DNA of 64,000 nt from Caldilineaceae bacterium bin5 (lineage in GTDB: Bacteria; Chloroflexota; Anaerolineae; Caldilineales; Caldilineaceae). The notes under the pieces are model-generated. The model had not been told where the DNA came from, made no database searches, and saw only the letters and a program-made list of their open reading frames with translations. Of the stretch, positions 8,135 to 17,161 are shown piece by piece (position 1 is the stretch's first letter; the number at the start of each line of letters is the position of its first letter). The DNA lies in the NCBI GenBank assembly GCA_002238445.1, contig MPML01000005.1, positions 85,146 to 149,145 of the forward strand, read 5' to 3'. Position numbers and translations under genes: made by a program.

Positions 8135-8961
8135 GACAGAATCGAGGGGAAGCCGGATCTAATGATTCGAATGTTTGCCCTTACAGTCCTGCAGGCCTAT
8201 TGTCCATAAAGGCAGGAAATTGTCAAGGGGAGCAACGATACGGCTTTGTGTTTATTCCAGAGGGACCACACAATTCTGCGGCGAAAGAGTAGGGAGTAGG
8301 ATTCCGACAGGGAGAGGTGACAGCCACAGTCCAACTTTCGAACTGATTGCCGGTCGTCCCTAAATTCCTGGAAATGCGTTGGCGACAGCAGTAATCGCCG
8401 AGTCGCGGCCCTTGCAGTTCTTCGCTACCTTTTGGGCATGATAGACTTTTGTTGGGCAGCGACTCGCGAAGACTTTGCGCCCGTTGACTTGAACGGCCGA
8501 GCAGCCGGTGTTTTGATCCTGTGCCCTGTCAGGAAAAGGGTGAGGGAGAGCATGGAGTGTACAAGGAGTTCGAATAGAAAGAGGCAGATTCAGGCGGCCT
8601 CGCGGCCCCCTATAAGGAGTGGTTTCCCCAAGGGACTCAGCACCCCGCAGTAAGGCGTCGACCGGCCATCTTCTGGCCACCCCAGGCGAAAAATCAGTTA
8701 CGATTCAATCATATTTGCGGAAGAAGAGGCGAGCTGTCGAGGACGTCATTCGCGCTACCTTGCCTATTGCTTAGCCTGATGACTTCCCATTAGTGTGTTC
8801 GAAGCGTTATCCTCTCGTCGTACCCTGCCTCGAAAACGCGAGTTGCGCACTGGCTGAAAGTTGGGTTATATTCTGGGCGGATGGCCCCGGTATCTGCGAT
8901 TGCGCCGTCCCTCCTCAGGATCCTCGAACCAAAAATGCCACCTACTTCGGGGGAATAACGC
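8135..8961. other. Gene-poor stretch upstream of the GHL10-like operon
   Basis: No frame in these ~830 bases shows a recognisable protein. It must contain the promoter of the cluster that starts at 8962, but I could not pick out a convincing -35/-10 pair. Confidence 0.4.
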
Positions 8962-10626
8962 ATGTCTGCACAAGAGCCGATTTACGTTACAGATTTGGGC
9001 CAGAGTCGGCCGCAACTGGCCCTTTCGAGCGAGAGACGGAAATACCACTGGCAGGTCGTTCCTTACGAAACCGAGAGTTTCTGCGGCAACATGCTCATCG
9101 CGGGCCCGGAGACTGAGGCGCCGCCGATAACTGTACCTCTGGGCGTTTCCGGTTGGCACAGCATCCATATTGGCATGTGGAGCAACTGGACCGACGACCT
9201 GGCGCGCGTCAGACTTTCCGGCGACAGTTCATTCTTGAAGATAAACCGCGAGTCCGAACAGGGAATGTTTGCCGATAACTACTCGCTGGACGAACGCTAT
9301 TGGAAGACAGCGGATCTTACCGGCCAGGACATCGTTTTCGGTCAACAGTCGGCGGGTATTTCACAGCCGGCCTATATTGCCTACGTCAAGCTCGTTCCCC
9401 TGGATGATGACGAGGTTGCACGGCTGCTGGCTGATCGCGCTGATGGCAGCAACAAGCGCCTCATCTGTATGAATGACGGGTTCAGCGACTTTGGCCGCTT
9501 CCGCCCGACGAGCCGCGAGGAGATTTGGGAGTGGCTTGAGCCGTTCAGAGATACGGACTTTGGGAAAATGTTCTGGTGTCCTGGCGCCGGGGGTGATGTG
9601 CTTACCTATCCCTCCGCAATTGGCAGCTTGACTGGTAGCAAGACGAGCGATTTCCCCAGGGTTGTTGACCGAAACATTGGGGAGTCGATGCAGATTCTGG
9701 CGGGGGCGGGGATCGACTCGATGGAGACGGTGGTGGAGTACGGACATAGTGTTGGGCTGGAGATTCATGTCAGCCAACGGATGGAGGCTTTTCAGTGTTG
9801 TCCTCCCTTTGAAGATTATTTTACCGGCGACTTCTACCGGCAGCACCCGGAGTGGCGCTGCGTAGACATTGACGGCCGGGAGATCGCGCGGATGAGCTAT
9901 GCCTTTGCCGGGGTGCGCGACTTGATTCTGGGTGTGTTCCGTGAAGTGGCTACGGGCTACGACATTGACGGTGTCAACCCGATTTTCAACCGCGGCGCGC
10001 CATTTCTGCTCTACGAGGCGCCGCTGGTCGAAGGGTTCCGGCAGGAAACGGGATTGGAGGCAACGCAGCTGGCTGAGGACGATGAACGGTATTTGCGCTA
10101 TCGCGCACGTGTGATGACCGAATTCATGGCCGAACTGCGCAGGGAGATGCAGGAAATCGGCGCGGAGCGGGGCCGGCCGCTGGAGATTTCGGCACATGTG
10201 CTGAACAACGCCGAGACTAATTTGTTCTACGGGCTGGACGTGCCGGCCTGGGTTGAACAAGGGTTGATCGATAATCTGATATCGTACCCATGGCGCGATG
10301 AGGAAATTGACGTCGACTACTTTGCGCAGCTGACCAGAAGTTCGTCTGTCCGATACTGTCCAGAGATTATGCCTCGAACGATGCCTCCGGCGACATTCCG
10401 GGACCGTGCTCTGGAATACTACGCGGCAGGGGCTGACGGTCTGTGTTTCTGGGACACCAATGGGCGTCATCAGCGGCTGAAGGAATGGAGCATGGTACGC
10501 CGCCTGGGGCATCGGGACCAGTTGGACGATATGGATGACGGTGATGGGCGGCTTTACCGGACGGTACCTCTGCGTAGCGTAGGCGGTTATGTTCTGGACA
10601 AGTACCCGCCACATTGGGCCTATTGA
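8962..10626 (+). CDS. GHL10-like TIM-barrel protein (paralogue 1)
   Basis: This 554-residue protein has no signal peptide. The N-terminal ~150 residues look like a beta-sandwich (PIYVTDL..., VSGWHSIHIGMW, YIAYVKLVPL). The rest has the layout of a family-10-like glycosyl hydrolase (GHL10/TIM barrel): alternating strands with conserved patches such as SVGLEIHVSQRMEAF, RMSYAFAGVRDLILGVFREV, DGVNPIFNRGAPFLLYEAPLVEGF, ISAHVLN and DGLCFWDTN. The same blocks occur in the gene at 15359, which confirms they are real. Catalytic residues cannot be assigned, though acidic residues in the DGVN and EAPLVE patches are candidates. A GGGGGAATAACGC leader precedes the ATG. The stop TGA overlaps the ATG of the DppB gene, so the two are co-translated. 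A role in breaking down an imported glycoside is inferred. Confidence 0.6.
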   Translation: MSAQEPIYVTDLGQSRPQLALSSERRKYHWQVVPYETESFCGNMLIAGPETEAPPITVPLGVSGWHSIHIGMWSNWTDDLARVRLSGDSSFLKINRESEQGMFADNYSLDERYWKTADLTGQDIVFGQQSAGISQPAYIAYVKLVPLDDDEVARLLADRADGSNKRLICMNDGFSDFGRFRPTSREEIWEWLEPFRDTDFGKMFWCPGAGGDVLTYPSAIGSLTGSKTSDFPRVVDRNIGESMQILAGAGIDSMETVVEYGHSVGLEIHVSQRMEAFQCCPPFEDYFTGDFYRQHPEWRCVDIDGREIARMSYAFAGVRDLILGVFREVATGYDIDGVNPIFNRGAPFLLYEAPLVEGFRQETGLEATQLAEDDERYLRYRARVMTEFMAELRREMQEIGAERGRPLEISAHVLNNAETNLFYGLDVPAWVEQGLIDNLISYPWRDEEIDVDYFAQLTRSSSVRYCPEIMPRTMPPATFRDRALEYYAAGADGLCFWDTNGRHQRLKEWSMVRRLGHRDQLDDMDDGDGRLYRTVPLRSVGGYVLDKYPPHWAY

Positions 10627-11588
10627 TGGCTACTTACATTATCAACAGGTTGCTGCTGGCAATCCCGTTGATTCTTGGCATTACACTTATCACTTTCAGT
10701 TTTATCAGTGTCGCGCCGGGCGACCCTGTGATGGCGATGATCAATCCTGAAGAGGAGATGTCGGCGGCAAACCTTGACCGGCTCAGGGAAGAGTTGGGGT
10801 TAAACAAGCCGATCGTCGTACGCTACGCGATATGGCTGGGGCAGCTGGCGCAGGGCAATTTCGGTTATTCCTATCATACGGGCGAACCGGTACTGCGCCG
10901 GATCGCGGTTCGATTGCCGGCCACGTTGGAATTGATGGGATTTGCGCTGGTTGCCTCTTCGATATTGGGTATCAGCCTGGGTGTTCTGGCGGCGCTGAAG
11001 CAGTATACGATCTGGGATTACGTGCTGACGCTTTTTGCGCTGTTGTCGATTTCGATACCTTCCTTCTTTCTGGCCCTGCTTGCACTGTATGTTTTTGCGC
11101 TGAAATTGGGCTGGTTTCCCACTTTTGGGATGCAATCGGTTGCTTTTGACGCGCCGCCTCCGCTGCTGGACAATTTGCACCATCTGGTGCTGCCGGGCGT
11201 GATTCTTTCGCTGGATCTGACGGCCGGGCTGACCCGCTATATGCGTTCTGGTATGCTGGAGGTACTTGGGCAGGAGTATGTGACCACTGCCCGCGCCAAG
11301 GGCCTGAAGGAGACCCGCGTCGTCATAGGGCACGCGCTGCGAAACGCCTTACTGCCGGTCATTACAATAGTAACGCTGCGTCTGCCGATCCTCTTTGGCG
11401 GGACTGTCATCATTGAAACCATGTTCCAGTGGCCGGGCATGGGGCGGATGGCGATTCAGGCCATCTCCCAGCGGGACTATCCGGTATTAATGGGGCTGAC
11501 GTTTGTGGCGGCGGTCCTGATCCTTTTCAGCAACCTGGTTGCAGACATTTTGTATGCGGTAGCCGATCCGCGTATTCGCCACGAATAG
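10626..11588 (+). CDS. ABC transporter permease, DppB/OppB family
   Basis: This 320-residue inner-membrane permease belongs to a peptide/nickel/oligosaccharide-type importer. The N-terminus MATYIINRLLLAIPLILGIT and the segment VAPGDPV are typical of DppB. About six hydrophobic helices follow, and the cytoplasmic EAA-like loop TTARAKGLKETRVVIGHALRNALLPV contacts the ATPase. ATG 10626 overlaps the previous stop (TGATG), so it is preferred over the in-frame ATG at 10614. The partner permease is at 14456 and the likely SBP at 12637. No ATPase gene is nearby. The substrate may be an oligosaccharide rather than a peptide, judged from the neighbours. Confidence 0.93.
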   Translation: MATYIINRLLLAIPLILGITLITFSFISVAPGDPVMAMINPEEEMSAANLDRLREELGLNKPIVVRYAIWLGQLAQGNFGYSYHTGEPVLRRIAVRLPATLELMGFALVASSILGISLGVLAALKQYTIWDYVLTLFALLSISIPSFFLALLALYVFALKLGWFPTFGMQSVAFDAPPPLLDNLHHLVLPGVILSLDLTAGLTRYMRSGMLEVLGQEYVTTARAKGLKETRVVIGHALRNALLPVITIVTLRLPILFGGTVIIETMFQWPGMGRMAIQAISQRDYPVLMGLTFVAAVLILFSNLVADILYAVADPRIRHE

Positions 11589-11592
11589 GGAT

Positions 11593-12510
11593 ATGTCGAT
11601 GCGATCTTCACAAGAACTTCGCAGTTTGCTGTCAGGTCCGGTGATGTCGGTACACACGCCGTTCATGCGCGACGGCGCGATCGACTACGACAGTTTACGC
11701 GGACTGGTGGATAGGGGCATTGAGGCGGGCAGCACAACGATGCTGCTGACGTATGGGGACAGTCTTTTCTCCTTGCTGACGGATGATGAAGTGGCGGCAG
11801 TTACCAAGGTCGTGGCCGATCAGGCGGCGGGGCGGGCCGCGGTGGTGGCCGCCGACCGCATTTGGTGGACGGGCAAGACAGTTGCGTTCGCCCGGTACGC
11901 GCGCGATGTTGGGGCCGACATGCTGATGGTATTACCGCCGGACTGGGCCGGTTCCTGCACAGCGGACAGTTTTGTGGCCCATTATGCAACGGTGGCCGCG
12001 GAGATCCCGGTCATGGTTGTGACCAACGTATTCAGCCGCTCGCAGGCCATGGGATTGGAGGTGCTGCGGCGGTTGCGTGACGAGACGCCGGGTGTCATTG
12101 CGATAAAGGACGACCTGGTGGGCGCCTTTGCGCGGAAGATGGCACTGCTGCTTCACGGTCACTGGGCGATCATTTCCGGCGGACAGAAGCAGAATCACTT
12201 TGACCTGATTCATTATGGTTGCGACGGTTATCTGTCTACTTTCGTCACTTTTGCACCTCAGATCACACAGACGTACTGGCAGGCAGTGCAGACGAAGGAT
12301 TGGGGTGAGGCCGCACGGATCATACGGGAATACGACATGCCCTATTTTGACTATGTGCTAAGTGTGAAGGGCGGCTTTGACGCGGCATTGCATGGTACTT
12401 ATGAACATTTCGGTCTGTCGCAGCGCTGGCGGAGGCCCCCGTACCACTCGCTGACGGACGAGCAGATGGAGGAGCTGTCTCAACTGTTCGTAGACTTGAA
12501 ACTCAGTTAG
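11593..12510 (+). CDS. DapA/NAL-family aldolase or dehydratase with altered active-site motifs
   Basis: This 305-residue TIM-barrel protein belongs to the dihydrodipicolinate synthase/N-acetylneuraminate lyase family, whose members form a Schiff base with a pyruvate-like keto acid. The family start is seen in SGPVMSVHTPF, and the Schiff-base lysine is K172 in VIAIKDD. Two usual motifs are changed: GTTGES reads LTYGDS (52-57), and the catalytic Tyr of Y-N-x-P is Thr144 in TNVF. A classic DapA reaction is therefore unlikely, and a keto-deoxy sugar acid aldolase or dehydratase, or an unusual lyase, fits the setting better. It begins 4 bp after the DppB stop (weak TAGGG upstream; ATG 11599 is an alternative) and lies inside the importer operon. 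Confidence 0.85.
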   Translation: MSMRSSQELRSLLSGPVMSVHTPFMRDGAIDYDSLRGLVDRGIEAGSTTMLLTYGDSLFSLLTDDEVAAVTKVVADQAAGRAAVVAADRIWWTGKTVAFARYARDVGADMLMVLPPDWAGSCTADSFVAHYATVAAEIPVMVVTNVFSRSQAMGLEVLRRLRDETPGVIAIKDDLVGAFARKMALLLHGHWAIISGGQKQNHFDLIHYGCDGYLSTFVTFAPQITQTYWQAVQTKDWGEAARIIREYDMPYFDYVLSVKGGFDAALHGTYEHFGLSQRWRRPPYHSLTDEQMEELSQLFVDLKLS

Positions 12511-12636
12511 CTGACAGGATGATGTCCAGGAGAGGAGTTGGCGGCGTCAGTAACCTGACCCTCCAGGATCTCTAATCTCTTCTCCGCTTTCTTAACGGTA
12601 TCGGTAGCGTTACATTCACTTTCCGGGAGGAAAACT

Positions 12637-14355
12637 ATGCGAAGCAGCAATGTTCATGGCGTGAATCGACGTGCGTTTCTCAAGGCAAGCGCGCTGGCGG
12701 CCGGCGCAACGGCGCTGGCGGCGTGCGCGCCGGTGGCGACGGATGCAGGAGCGGATTCGGAAGCGGCGCCGGCGGAAGAGATGCAAAGAGGCAACCTGAT
12801 TGGTCTTTACGGGGGCCCGATCAACAGCTTCAACCCTCTGACAGCCGTGCAGGGCTTTCAGGCGCACTTTTTCCAATGTGTGCTGCCTCCGCTGATCCAA
12901 CAGAATGTGCCCAAGACCGGCTTTGTGCCGATCATGGCGGAGAGTTGGGAGGTATCAGACGACGCAACGCAGTACACTTTCCACATTCATCCGGACGCAA
13001 AGTGGCACGACGGCACTGACTTTACGGCCGAGGACGTACTTTACACGTACGAACTCTACCTGAACCCGGCGACAAAGTCGCGCCAGGTCAGCAACCTGGC
13101 CATGATCGAGGGGGCCGAGGCCTACTCGAACGAAGAGGCGGACAGTGTAGCCGGGATTACGGTGGTGGATGACAAGACGGTCCAGTTCACTACTGCATAC
13201 CCGACAGGTCTGTTTCTCTTTCAGGCTACGAATTCGATACTGCCGAAGCATGTACTGGGCGAAGTCGCCCCCGACGCGCTGGAGAACCAGTCCTTCTTCT
13301 TCGAAGACCCGCTCGGTTCGGGCCCGTTCAAGTTTGTGGAGTACCAGGCCGACCAGTTCATTCGCCTGGATGCCAATGACGACTGGCACTGGGGCAAGCC
13401 CAAACTGGGAAGCTATATCATGCAGATCGTGGCTTCGCCGGACGTGGGACAAATTGCACTGGAGAGGGGCGAGGCGCACTTCAATGCATGGGGCGGGCTC
13501 AACACCGGCTCCAGTGAGGTCGTGCAGTCGTTCATCGACAATTCCGACTTCAAGGTCGTGGCAACAACGGGTGTCGTATTCACTGCCTATTCGTTCAACT
13601 TGAGGCGAGGTTTCTTTGCAGACAAGCGGGTGCGGCAGGCGTGGTTGCATGCGCTGGACAGGAAGAAGATCATTGAGGTCTTCCAGGGCGGCAACGGCAC
13701 GATTTACAATTCCCCGCTGATTCACGGCTGGTCGATCCCGGACGATCTCAACCCATACGACTACGATGGCGACCTTGCCCGCAGTTTGCTGGAAGATGCA
13801 GGGTGGGACTTTGACCAGGAGGTTACGGTCAACCTGATCACTCTGAGGAGTGAGGAGGCGCGTGCCCAGGTTGCGGCTGAGAAGCAGATGCTCGAGGAGG
13901 CCGGATTCAAGATCAAGATCGAGGAGATGGACAGCTCGGTGTGGGTGGAGCGATTCTACGACACGCACGATTTTGATGCGGTGCGGGTGGGATTCGGTTC
14001 CTTCCCCGATCCGGATGGATTTCTCAAGTTCCACCTGACTACGCAGGGCCGCAACGCCAACGGCTATTCTGAAGCGATTGGCGGCGACTTTGAGGATATG
14101 GTGATCGAGGCAGGTCAGTTGACCGACCAAGCCGCTCGACAGGAGATTTATTTCGAGCTGCAGAGGACGCTGAACGACAACCCGTCGCATGCGCCGCTGT
14201 ATGTCGGCAACAATGTCTGGGTCTTCAACGGCGGCGTCAACATACCGGAGATTACAGACCAGGGCGTCGTTGGTAGCCTGGCGGATATGTCCAACCCGCT
14301 GCCCGCGAAACGGGACTGGTGGACAAACCTGGAGGGCTGGTCGTTCGACGGATAG
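12637..14355 (+). CDS. Tat-exported lipoprotein SBP, family 5 (DppA/OppA type)
   Basis: This 572-residue extracytoplasmic binding protein carries a Tat motif RRAFLK (11-16), a hydrophobic stretch, and a lipobox ALAAC with C30 as the lipid anchor. The mature protein has the SBP_bac_5 layout: an early 'MAESWEVSDDATQYTFHIHP' and 'WHDGTDFTAEDV' signature, mid-region VRQAWLHALDRKKII, and the C-terminal 'YFELQRTLNDNPSHAPLYVG'. It delivers substrate to DppB (10626) and DppC (14456). GGGAGGAAAACT precedes the ATG. A strong stem-loop follows the gene, probably protecting or truncating the mRNA so that the SBP is made in excess. The 126-bp gap before it might hold an extra promoter. Confidence 0.93.
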   Translation: MRSSNVHGVNRRAFLKASALAAGATALAACAPVATDAGADSEAAPAEEMQRGNLIGLYGGPINSFNPLTAVQGFQAHFFQCVLPPLIQQNVPKTGFVPIMAESWEVSDDATQYTFHIHPDAKWHDGTDFTAEDVLYTYELYLNPATKSRQVSNLAMIEGAEAYSNEEADSVAGITVVDDKTVQFTTAYPTGLFLFQATNSILPKHVLGEVAPDALENQSFFFEDPLGSGPFKFVEYQADQFIRLDANDDWHWGKPKLGSYIMQIVASPDVGQIALERGEAHFNAWGGLNTGSSEVVQSFIDNSDFKVVATTGVVFTAYSFNLRRGFFADKRVRQAWLHALDRKKIIEVFQGGNGTIYNSPLIHGWSIPDDLNPYDYDGDLARSLLEDAGWDFDQEVTVNLITLRSEEARAQVAAEKQMLEEAGFKIKIEEMDSSVWVERFYDTHDFDAVRVGFGSFPDPDGFLKFHLTTQGRNANGYSEAIGGDFEDMVIEAGQLTDQAARQEIYFELQRTLNDNPSHAPLYVGNNVWVFNGGVNIPEITDQGVVGSLADMSNPLPAKRDWWTNLEGWSFDG

Positions 14356-14369
14356 AAAAGGATCGGAAA

Positions 14370-14406
14370 GAGAGGGGGGAGAATGATGGGCATTCTCCCT
14401 CCTCTC
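14370..14406 (+). terminator. Stem-loop after the SBP gene
   Basis: The arms 14370-14385 and 14391-14406 pair at 15 of 16 positions (GAGAGGGGGGAGAATG against its complement) with a 5-base loop. The stem starts 15 bp after the SBP stop and lies before DppC. No strong T-run follows, so partial termination or 3'-end mRNA protection is more likely than a full stop. Confidence 0.7.
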
Positions 14407-14455
14407 AGGCCAGCTGTAGTCGGAGATGCGACCAGTCTGTAGGTAACGCCGCGCC

Positions 14456-15355
14456 ATGACCAGCGCCCCCATGCCAGAAAAAAGTTCAGAGCAGGTGGAT
14501 TTGACGGCGAGGAAGAGCCCCAATACGGTGGCGGCTCGCTTTCGCCGCCACAAGGTGGCAGTTGCCAGCTTGGTGATCATTGCTGTGCTGGGATTTGTGG
14601 CGGTTTTCGCGCCACTTGTGGCGCTGAAAGATCCTTACACTGTTGACCTGGACAAGATCCGGCAGCCTCCCAGCGCAGACCACATTCTTGGCACCGACTC
14701 GGCAGGCCGGGATATGTGGGCGCGCATGGTTTACGGTGCGCGCATCTCGATGTCGGTTGGATTTGTCGCCAACGTGATTTCGATTACAATCGGCGTCTTG
14801 ATCGGTACGGTCTCGGGTTACATGGGCGGGCGGATCGACAATATTCTGATGCGCTTCACCGAGTTGGTGATGAACTTCCCCACCTTTTTTGCAATTCTTA
14901 TGTTGGTGGCCTTGCTGGGGCCAAATATCATCAATGTGATGGTGGTCATTGGGGTGTTAGGTTGGGAGGGGTTGGCGCGGTTGCTGCGGGCGCAGGTACT
15001 TTCGTTGCGTGAACAGGCATTTGTAGAGGCGGCCCGTTGCATTGGCACGCCACATTCCCGGATCGTTTTCCGCCATATTCTGCCTAATCTGCAGCCGTAT
15101 ATTCTGGTGGCGGCGACTTTGGGCGTTGCCGGTACGATTCTGACTGAGTCGGCGCTGTCGTTTCTGGGTTTGGGCGTGCAGATTCCCCAGGCCAGCTGGG
15201 GCAGTATGCTCAATTCGGCCCAGTCTCTTACGGTACTTACAAATTCTCCCTGGCTGTGGTTGCCACCGGGCATCGCCATATCGGTAGCGGTTCTGGCGAT
15301 GAACTTTGTCGGCGATGGACTGAGGGACGCTTTTGATCCTCGCATGGAGGTGTAA
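14456..15355 (+). CDS. ABC transporter permease, DppC/OppC family
   Basis: This 299-residue membrane permease is the partner of the DppB at 10626. Family marks are the N-terminal RFRRHKVAVASLVIIAVLGF helix, the periplasmic HILGTDSAGRDMWARMVYGAR block, the coupling loop FVEAARCIGTPHSRIVFRHILP, and the C-terminal NFVGDGLRDAFDPRM. About six membrane helices are expected. The ATG at 14456 lacks a close Shine-Dalgarno, and ATG 14471 is a possible alternative. The next gene, the second GHL10-like protein, begins 3 bp after the stop with GGAGGTG placed inside the end of this gene, so the two are coupled. Confidence 0.93.
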   Translation: MTSAPMPEKSSEQVDLTARKSPNTVAARFRRHKVAVASLVIIAVLGFVAVFAPLVALKDPYTVDLDKIRQPPSADHILGTDSAGRDMWARMVYGARISMSVGFVANVISITIGVLIGTVSGYMGGRIDNILMRFTELVMNFPTFFAILMLVALLGPNIINVMVVIGVLGWEGLARLLRAQVLSLREQAFVEAARCIGTPHSRIVFRHILPNLQPYILVAATLGVAGTILTESALSFLGLGVQIPQASWGSMLNSAQSLTVLTNSPWLWLPPGIAISVAVLAMNFVGDGLRDAFDPRMEV

Positions 15356-15358
15356 GTT

Positions 15359-17095
15359 ATGCCTGCGCACGATGATGCTATCTACATTACCGACCTTGAA
15401 CGCTGTCAGCCACAGACCGCCATTTCTGCCAGCCCCAAACGACACGCCTGGCATGCACAGCCATATGAGACTGCGGAATTGAGCGGTTATCTGCTCTGCG
15501 CTGGGGAAGAGACGGCGGCACCGGAAGTGGCTGTCGGCCTTGAATTGAGCGGATGGCATCGCATCTACATTGGTGTCTATCCAGAACACAGGGGAATCGC
15601 GGCGGTGGAGGCGAGATTGAGCGACGACCCGTGTTTTTCGCGTTTGAATATGGGCGCGGAGTGGGCGCCTTTGAGTCCGCACGGGCACAGTGTCTACGAG
15701 TTGTGGTGGAAGGAGGCGGATCTGACGGGGCAGGAGCTTTTCCTTCGACAGGTCTGCACGCCAACGGGCACCAGTGATGAGGCGGCGGCAGTGTCTTGCC
15801 AGCGCACAAAGGTTGCTTACGTCAAGCTTGTCCCGCTTTCTGAAGAGGAGGTGGCTGGCCTGGAGGCAGAACGAAGGCGTTCGGACACGCGCACGCTTTT
15901 TGCGCACAACGACGCGCACGGTTATCTCTTCCTGTATGGGACGGCGACCGAGGAGGCGGTGAGAAACGAGATCGAACCATATCGACACACTGATTTTTCG
16001 CGACTCTACTGGGAGTGCGGCGCGGGCGACCTGATGTTTTACCTGGGGCAGGCCGGGCGGCTTCCGGCGGCCGACGGCATCGAAGACTTTGACAGGCAGG
16101 GGGACCGGCTACACGCAGAGACATGGCGTTCCTTCCGCGAGAGTCAATTGGACCCATTAGTGGTTGCGTTGAATGCCGCTCACGAGATTGGCCTTAGTTT
16201 TCATGCGAGCTACCGCCCGGCGGGGTTCTTTTATCCGGCACCGCTGGAACAGTGGAACGCGGGCAGCCTTTACTTTACGCGACCGGACTTGCGCATGGTG
16301 GGTAAGGACGGAAGAATCGCGCCGCGTGTTTCGTATGCGTTTGCCGACACGCGCCGTTTCGTAATCGACATGATGCTGGAGGTTGCGCAACATCCTATTG
16401 ACGGCGTTTGCATTCTCTACAACAGGCGCCCGCCATTGGTGGACTACGAGCCGCCGCTGGTGGAGGGGTTCAAGGCTGCGTACGGAGAGGACCCACGGCA
16501 GCTGGCGGACGATGACCCGCGCTGGCTGGCCCACCGGGGCACGGCTCTGACGGCGTTTCACCGGGAACTGCGGGAGGCTCTTGACGAACTGGCGCGCGAG
16601 CAGGGGCGAGAGCGGATCAAGGTGTCGGCGTGTGTGTTGAACAGGGATGAGAACCTGCAGAACGGGCTCGACCTGAAGAGCTGGGTCGCCGAGGCGCTGG
16701 TGGATACGTTGATTCCGTACACGGACTTACCTGGACTGGACAGTACGGGGATGGCCTGGGAGGACGGGCCGGAGGTTCGATATTTTGTCGAGTTGGTCGA
16801 GGGCACAGAGTGCCAACTTGCGCTAAATGTGATGCCGAGGCACATGTCTGCGGAGGCGTTTCGGCGTAAGGCTGCTGCTCTTTACGGGCAGGGTGTTGAG
16901 AACCTGTTCTTCTGGGATTCGGCGGGGCCGAGCGGGCGCGCAAACTACAGCGCAAGTTGGAATGCGCTGCGAAGGCTGGGACACCGCGAAGAGATCGAGC
17001 GGTGGCTGCGGCAGGGGCAACCGAGTCTGGCGCCGGTATCAGTTGCGCTGCGTCGTGTAGGAGACTATGACCTGACCTATCAAACGCCCGGTTGA
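15359..17095 (+). CDS. GHL10-like TIM-barrel protein (paralogue 2)
   Basis: This 578-residue paralogue of the protein at 8962 shares the opening AIYITDLERCQPQ against PIYVTDLGQSRPQ, and the patches LSGWHRIYIGVY, VAYVKLVPL, IGLSFHASYRP, RVSYAFADTRRFVIDMMLEV, YEPPLVEGF, KVSACVLN and NLFFWDSAG. It has the same layout of an N-terminal beta-rich domain and a TIM-barrel-like body, with no signal peptide. GGAGGTGTAAGTT lies just before the ATG. It closes the plus-strand cluster and converges with the sulfatase at 17162. The decayed fragment at 18800-19265 is a copy of its last ~150 codons. Exact enzymatic activity is unknown; glycoside cleavage is a guess from fold and context. Confidence 0.6.
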   Translation: MPAHDDAIYITDLERCQPQTAISASPKRHAWHAQPYETAELSGYLLCAGEETAAPEVAVGLELSGWHRIYIGVYPEHRGIAAVEARLSDDPCFSRLNMGAEWAPLSPHGHSVYELWWKEADLTGQELFLRQVCTPTGTSDEAAAVSCQRTKVAYVKLVPLSEEEVAGLEAERRRSDTRTLFAHNDAHGYLFLYGTATEEAVRNEIEPYRHTDFSRLYWECGAGDLMFYLGQAGRLPAADGIEDFDRQGDRLHAETWRSFRESQLDPLVVALNAAHEIGLSFHASYRPAGFFYPAPLEQWNAGSLYFTRPDLRMVGKDGRIAPRVSYAFADTRRFVIDMMLEVAQHPIDGVCILYNRRPPLVDYEPPLVEGFKAAYGEDPRQLADDDPRWLAHRGTALTAFHRELREALDELAREQGRERIKVSACVLNRDENLQNGLDLKSWVAEALVDTLIPYTDLPGLDSTGMAWEDGPEVRYFVELVEGTECQLALNVMPRHMSAEAFRRKAAALYGQGVENLFFWDSAGPSGRANYSASWNALRRLGHREEIERWLRQGQPSLAPVSVALRRVGDYDLTYQTPG

Positions 17096-17161
17096 TGGGA
17101 AGGGGCTAAGCTTCTCTTCACAGTGGACGCTGAATAATGGTTCCGGGCGTTTGGCCTGTAT

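Noticed and set aside
9361..10614. Long open frame antisense to GHL10-like paralogue 1
   Set aside because: It lacks protein-family features, is rich in His/Gln/Arg as expected from the complement of a GC-rich gene, and the opposite strand has clear homology.
12955..14580. 541-codon open frame antisense to the SBP gene
   Set aside because: A shadow of an evident family-5 SBP; it crosses the intergenic stem-loop and has no recognisable domain.
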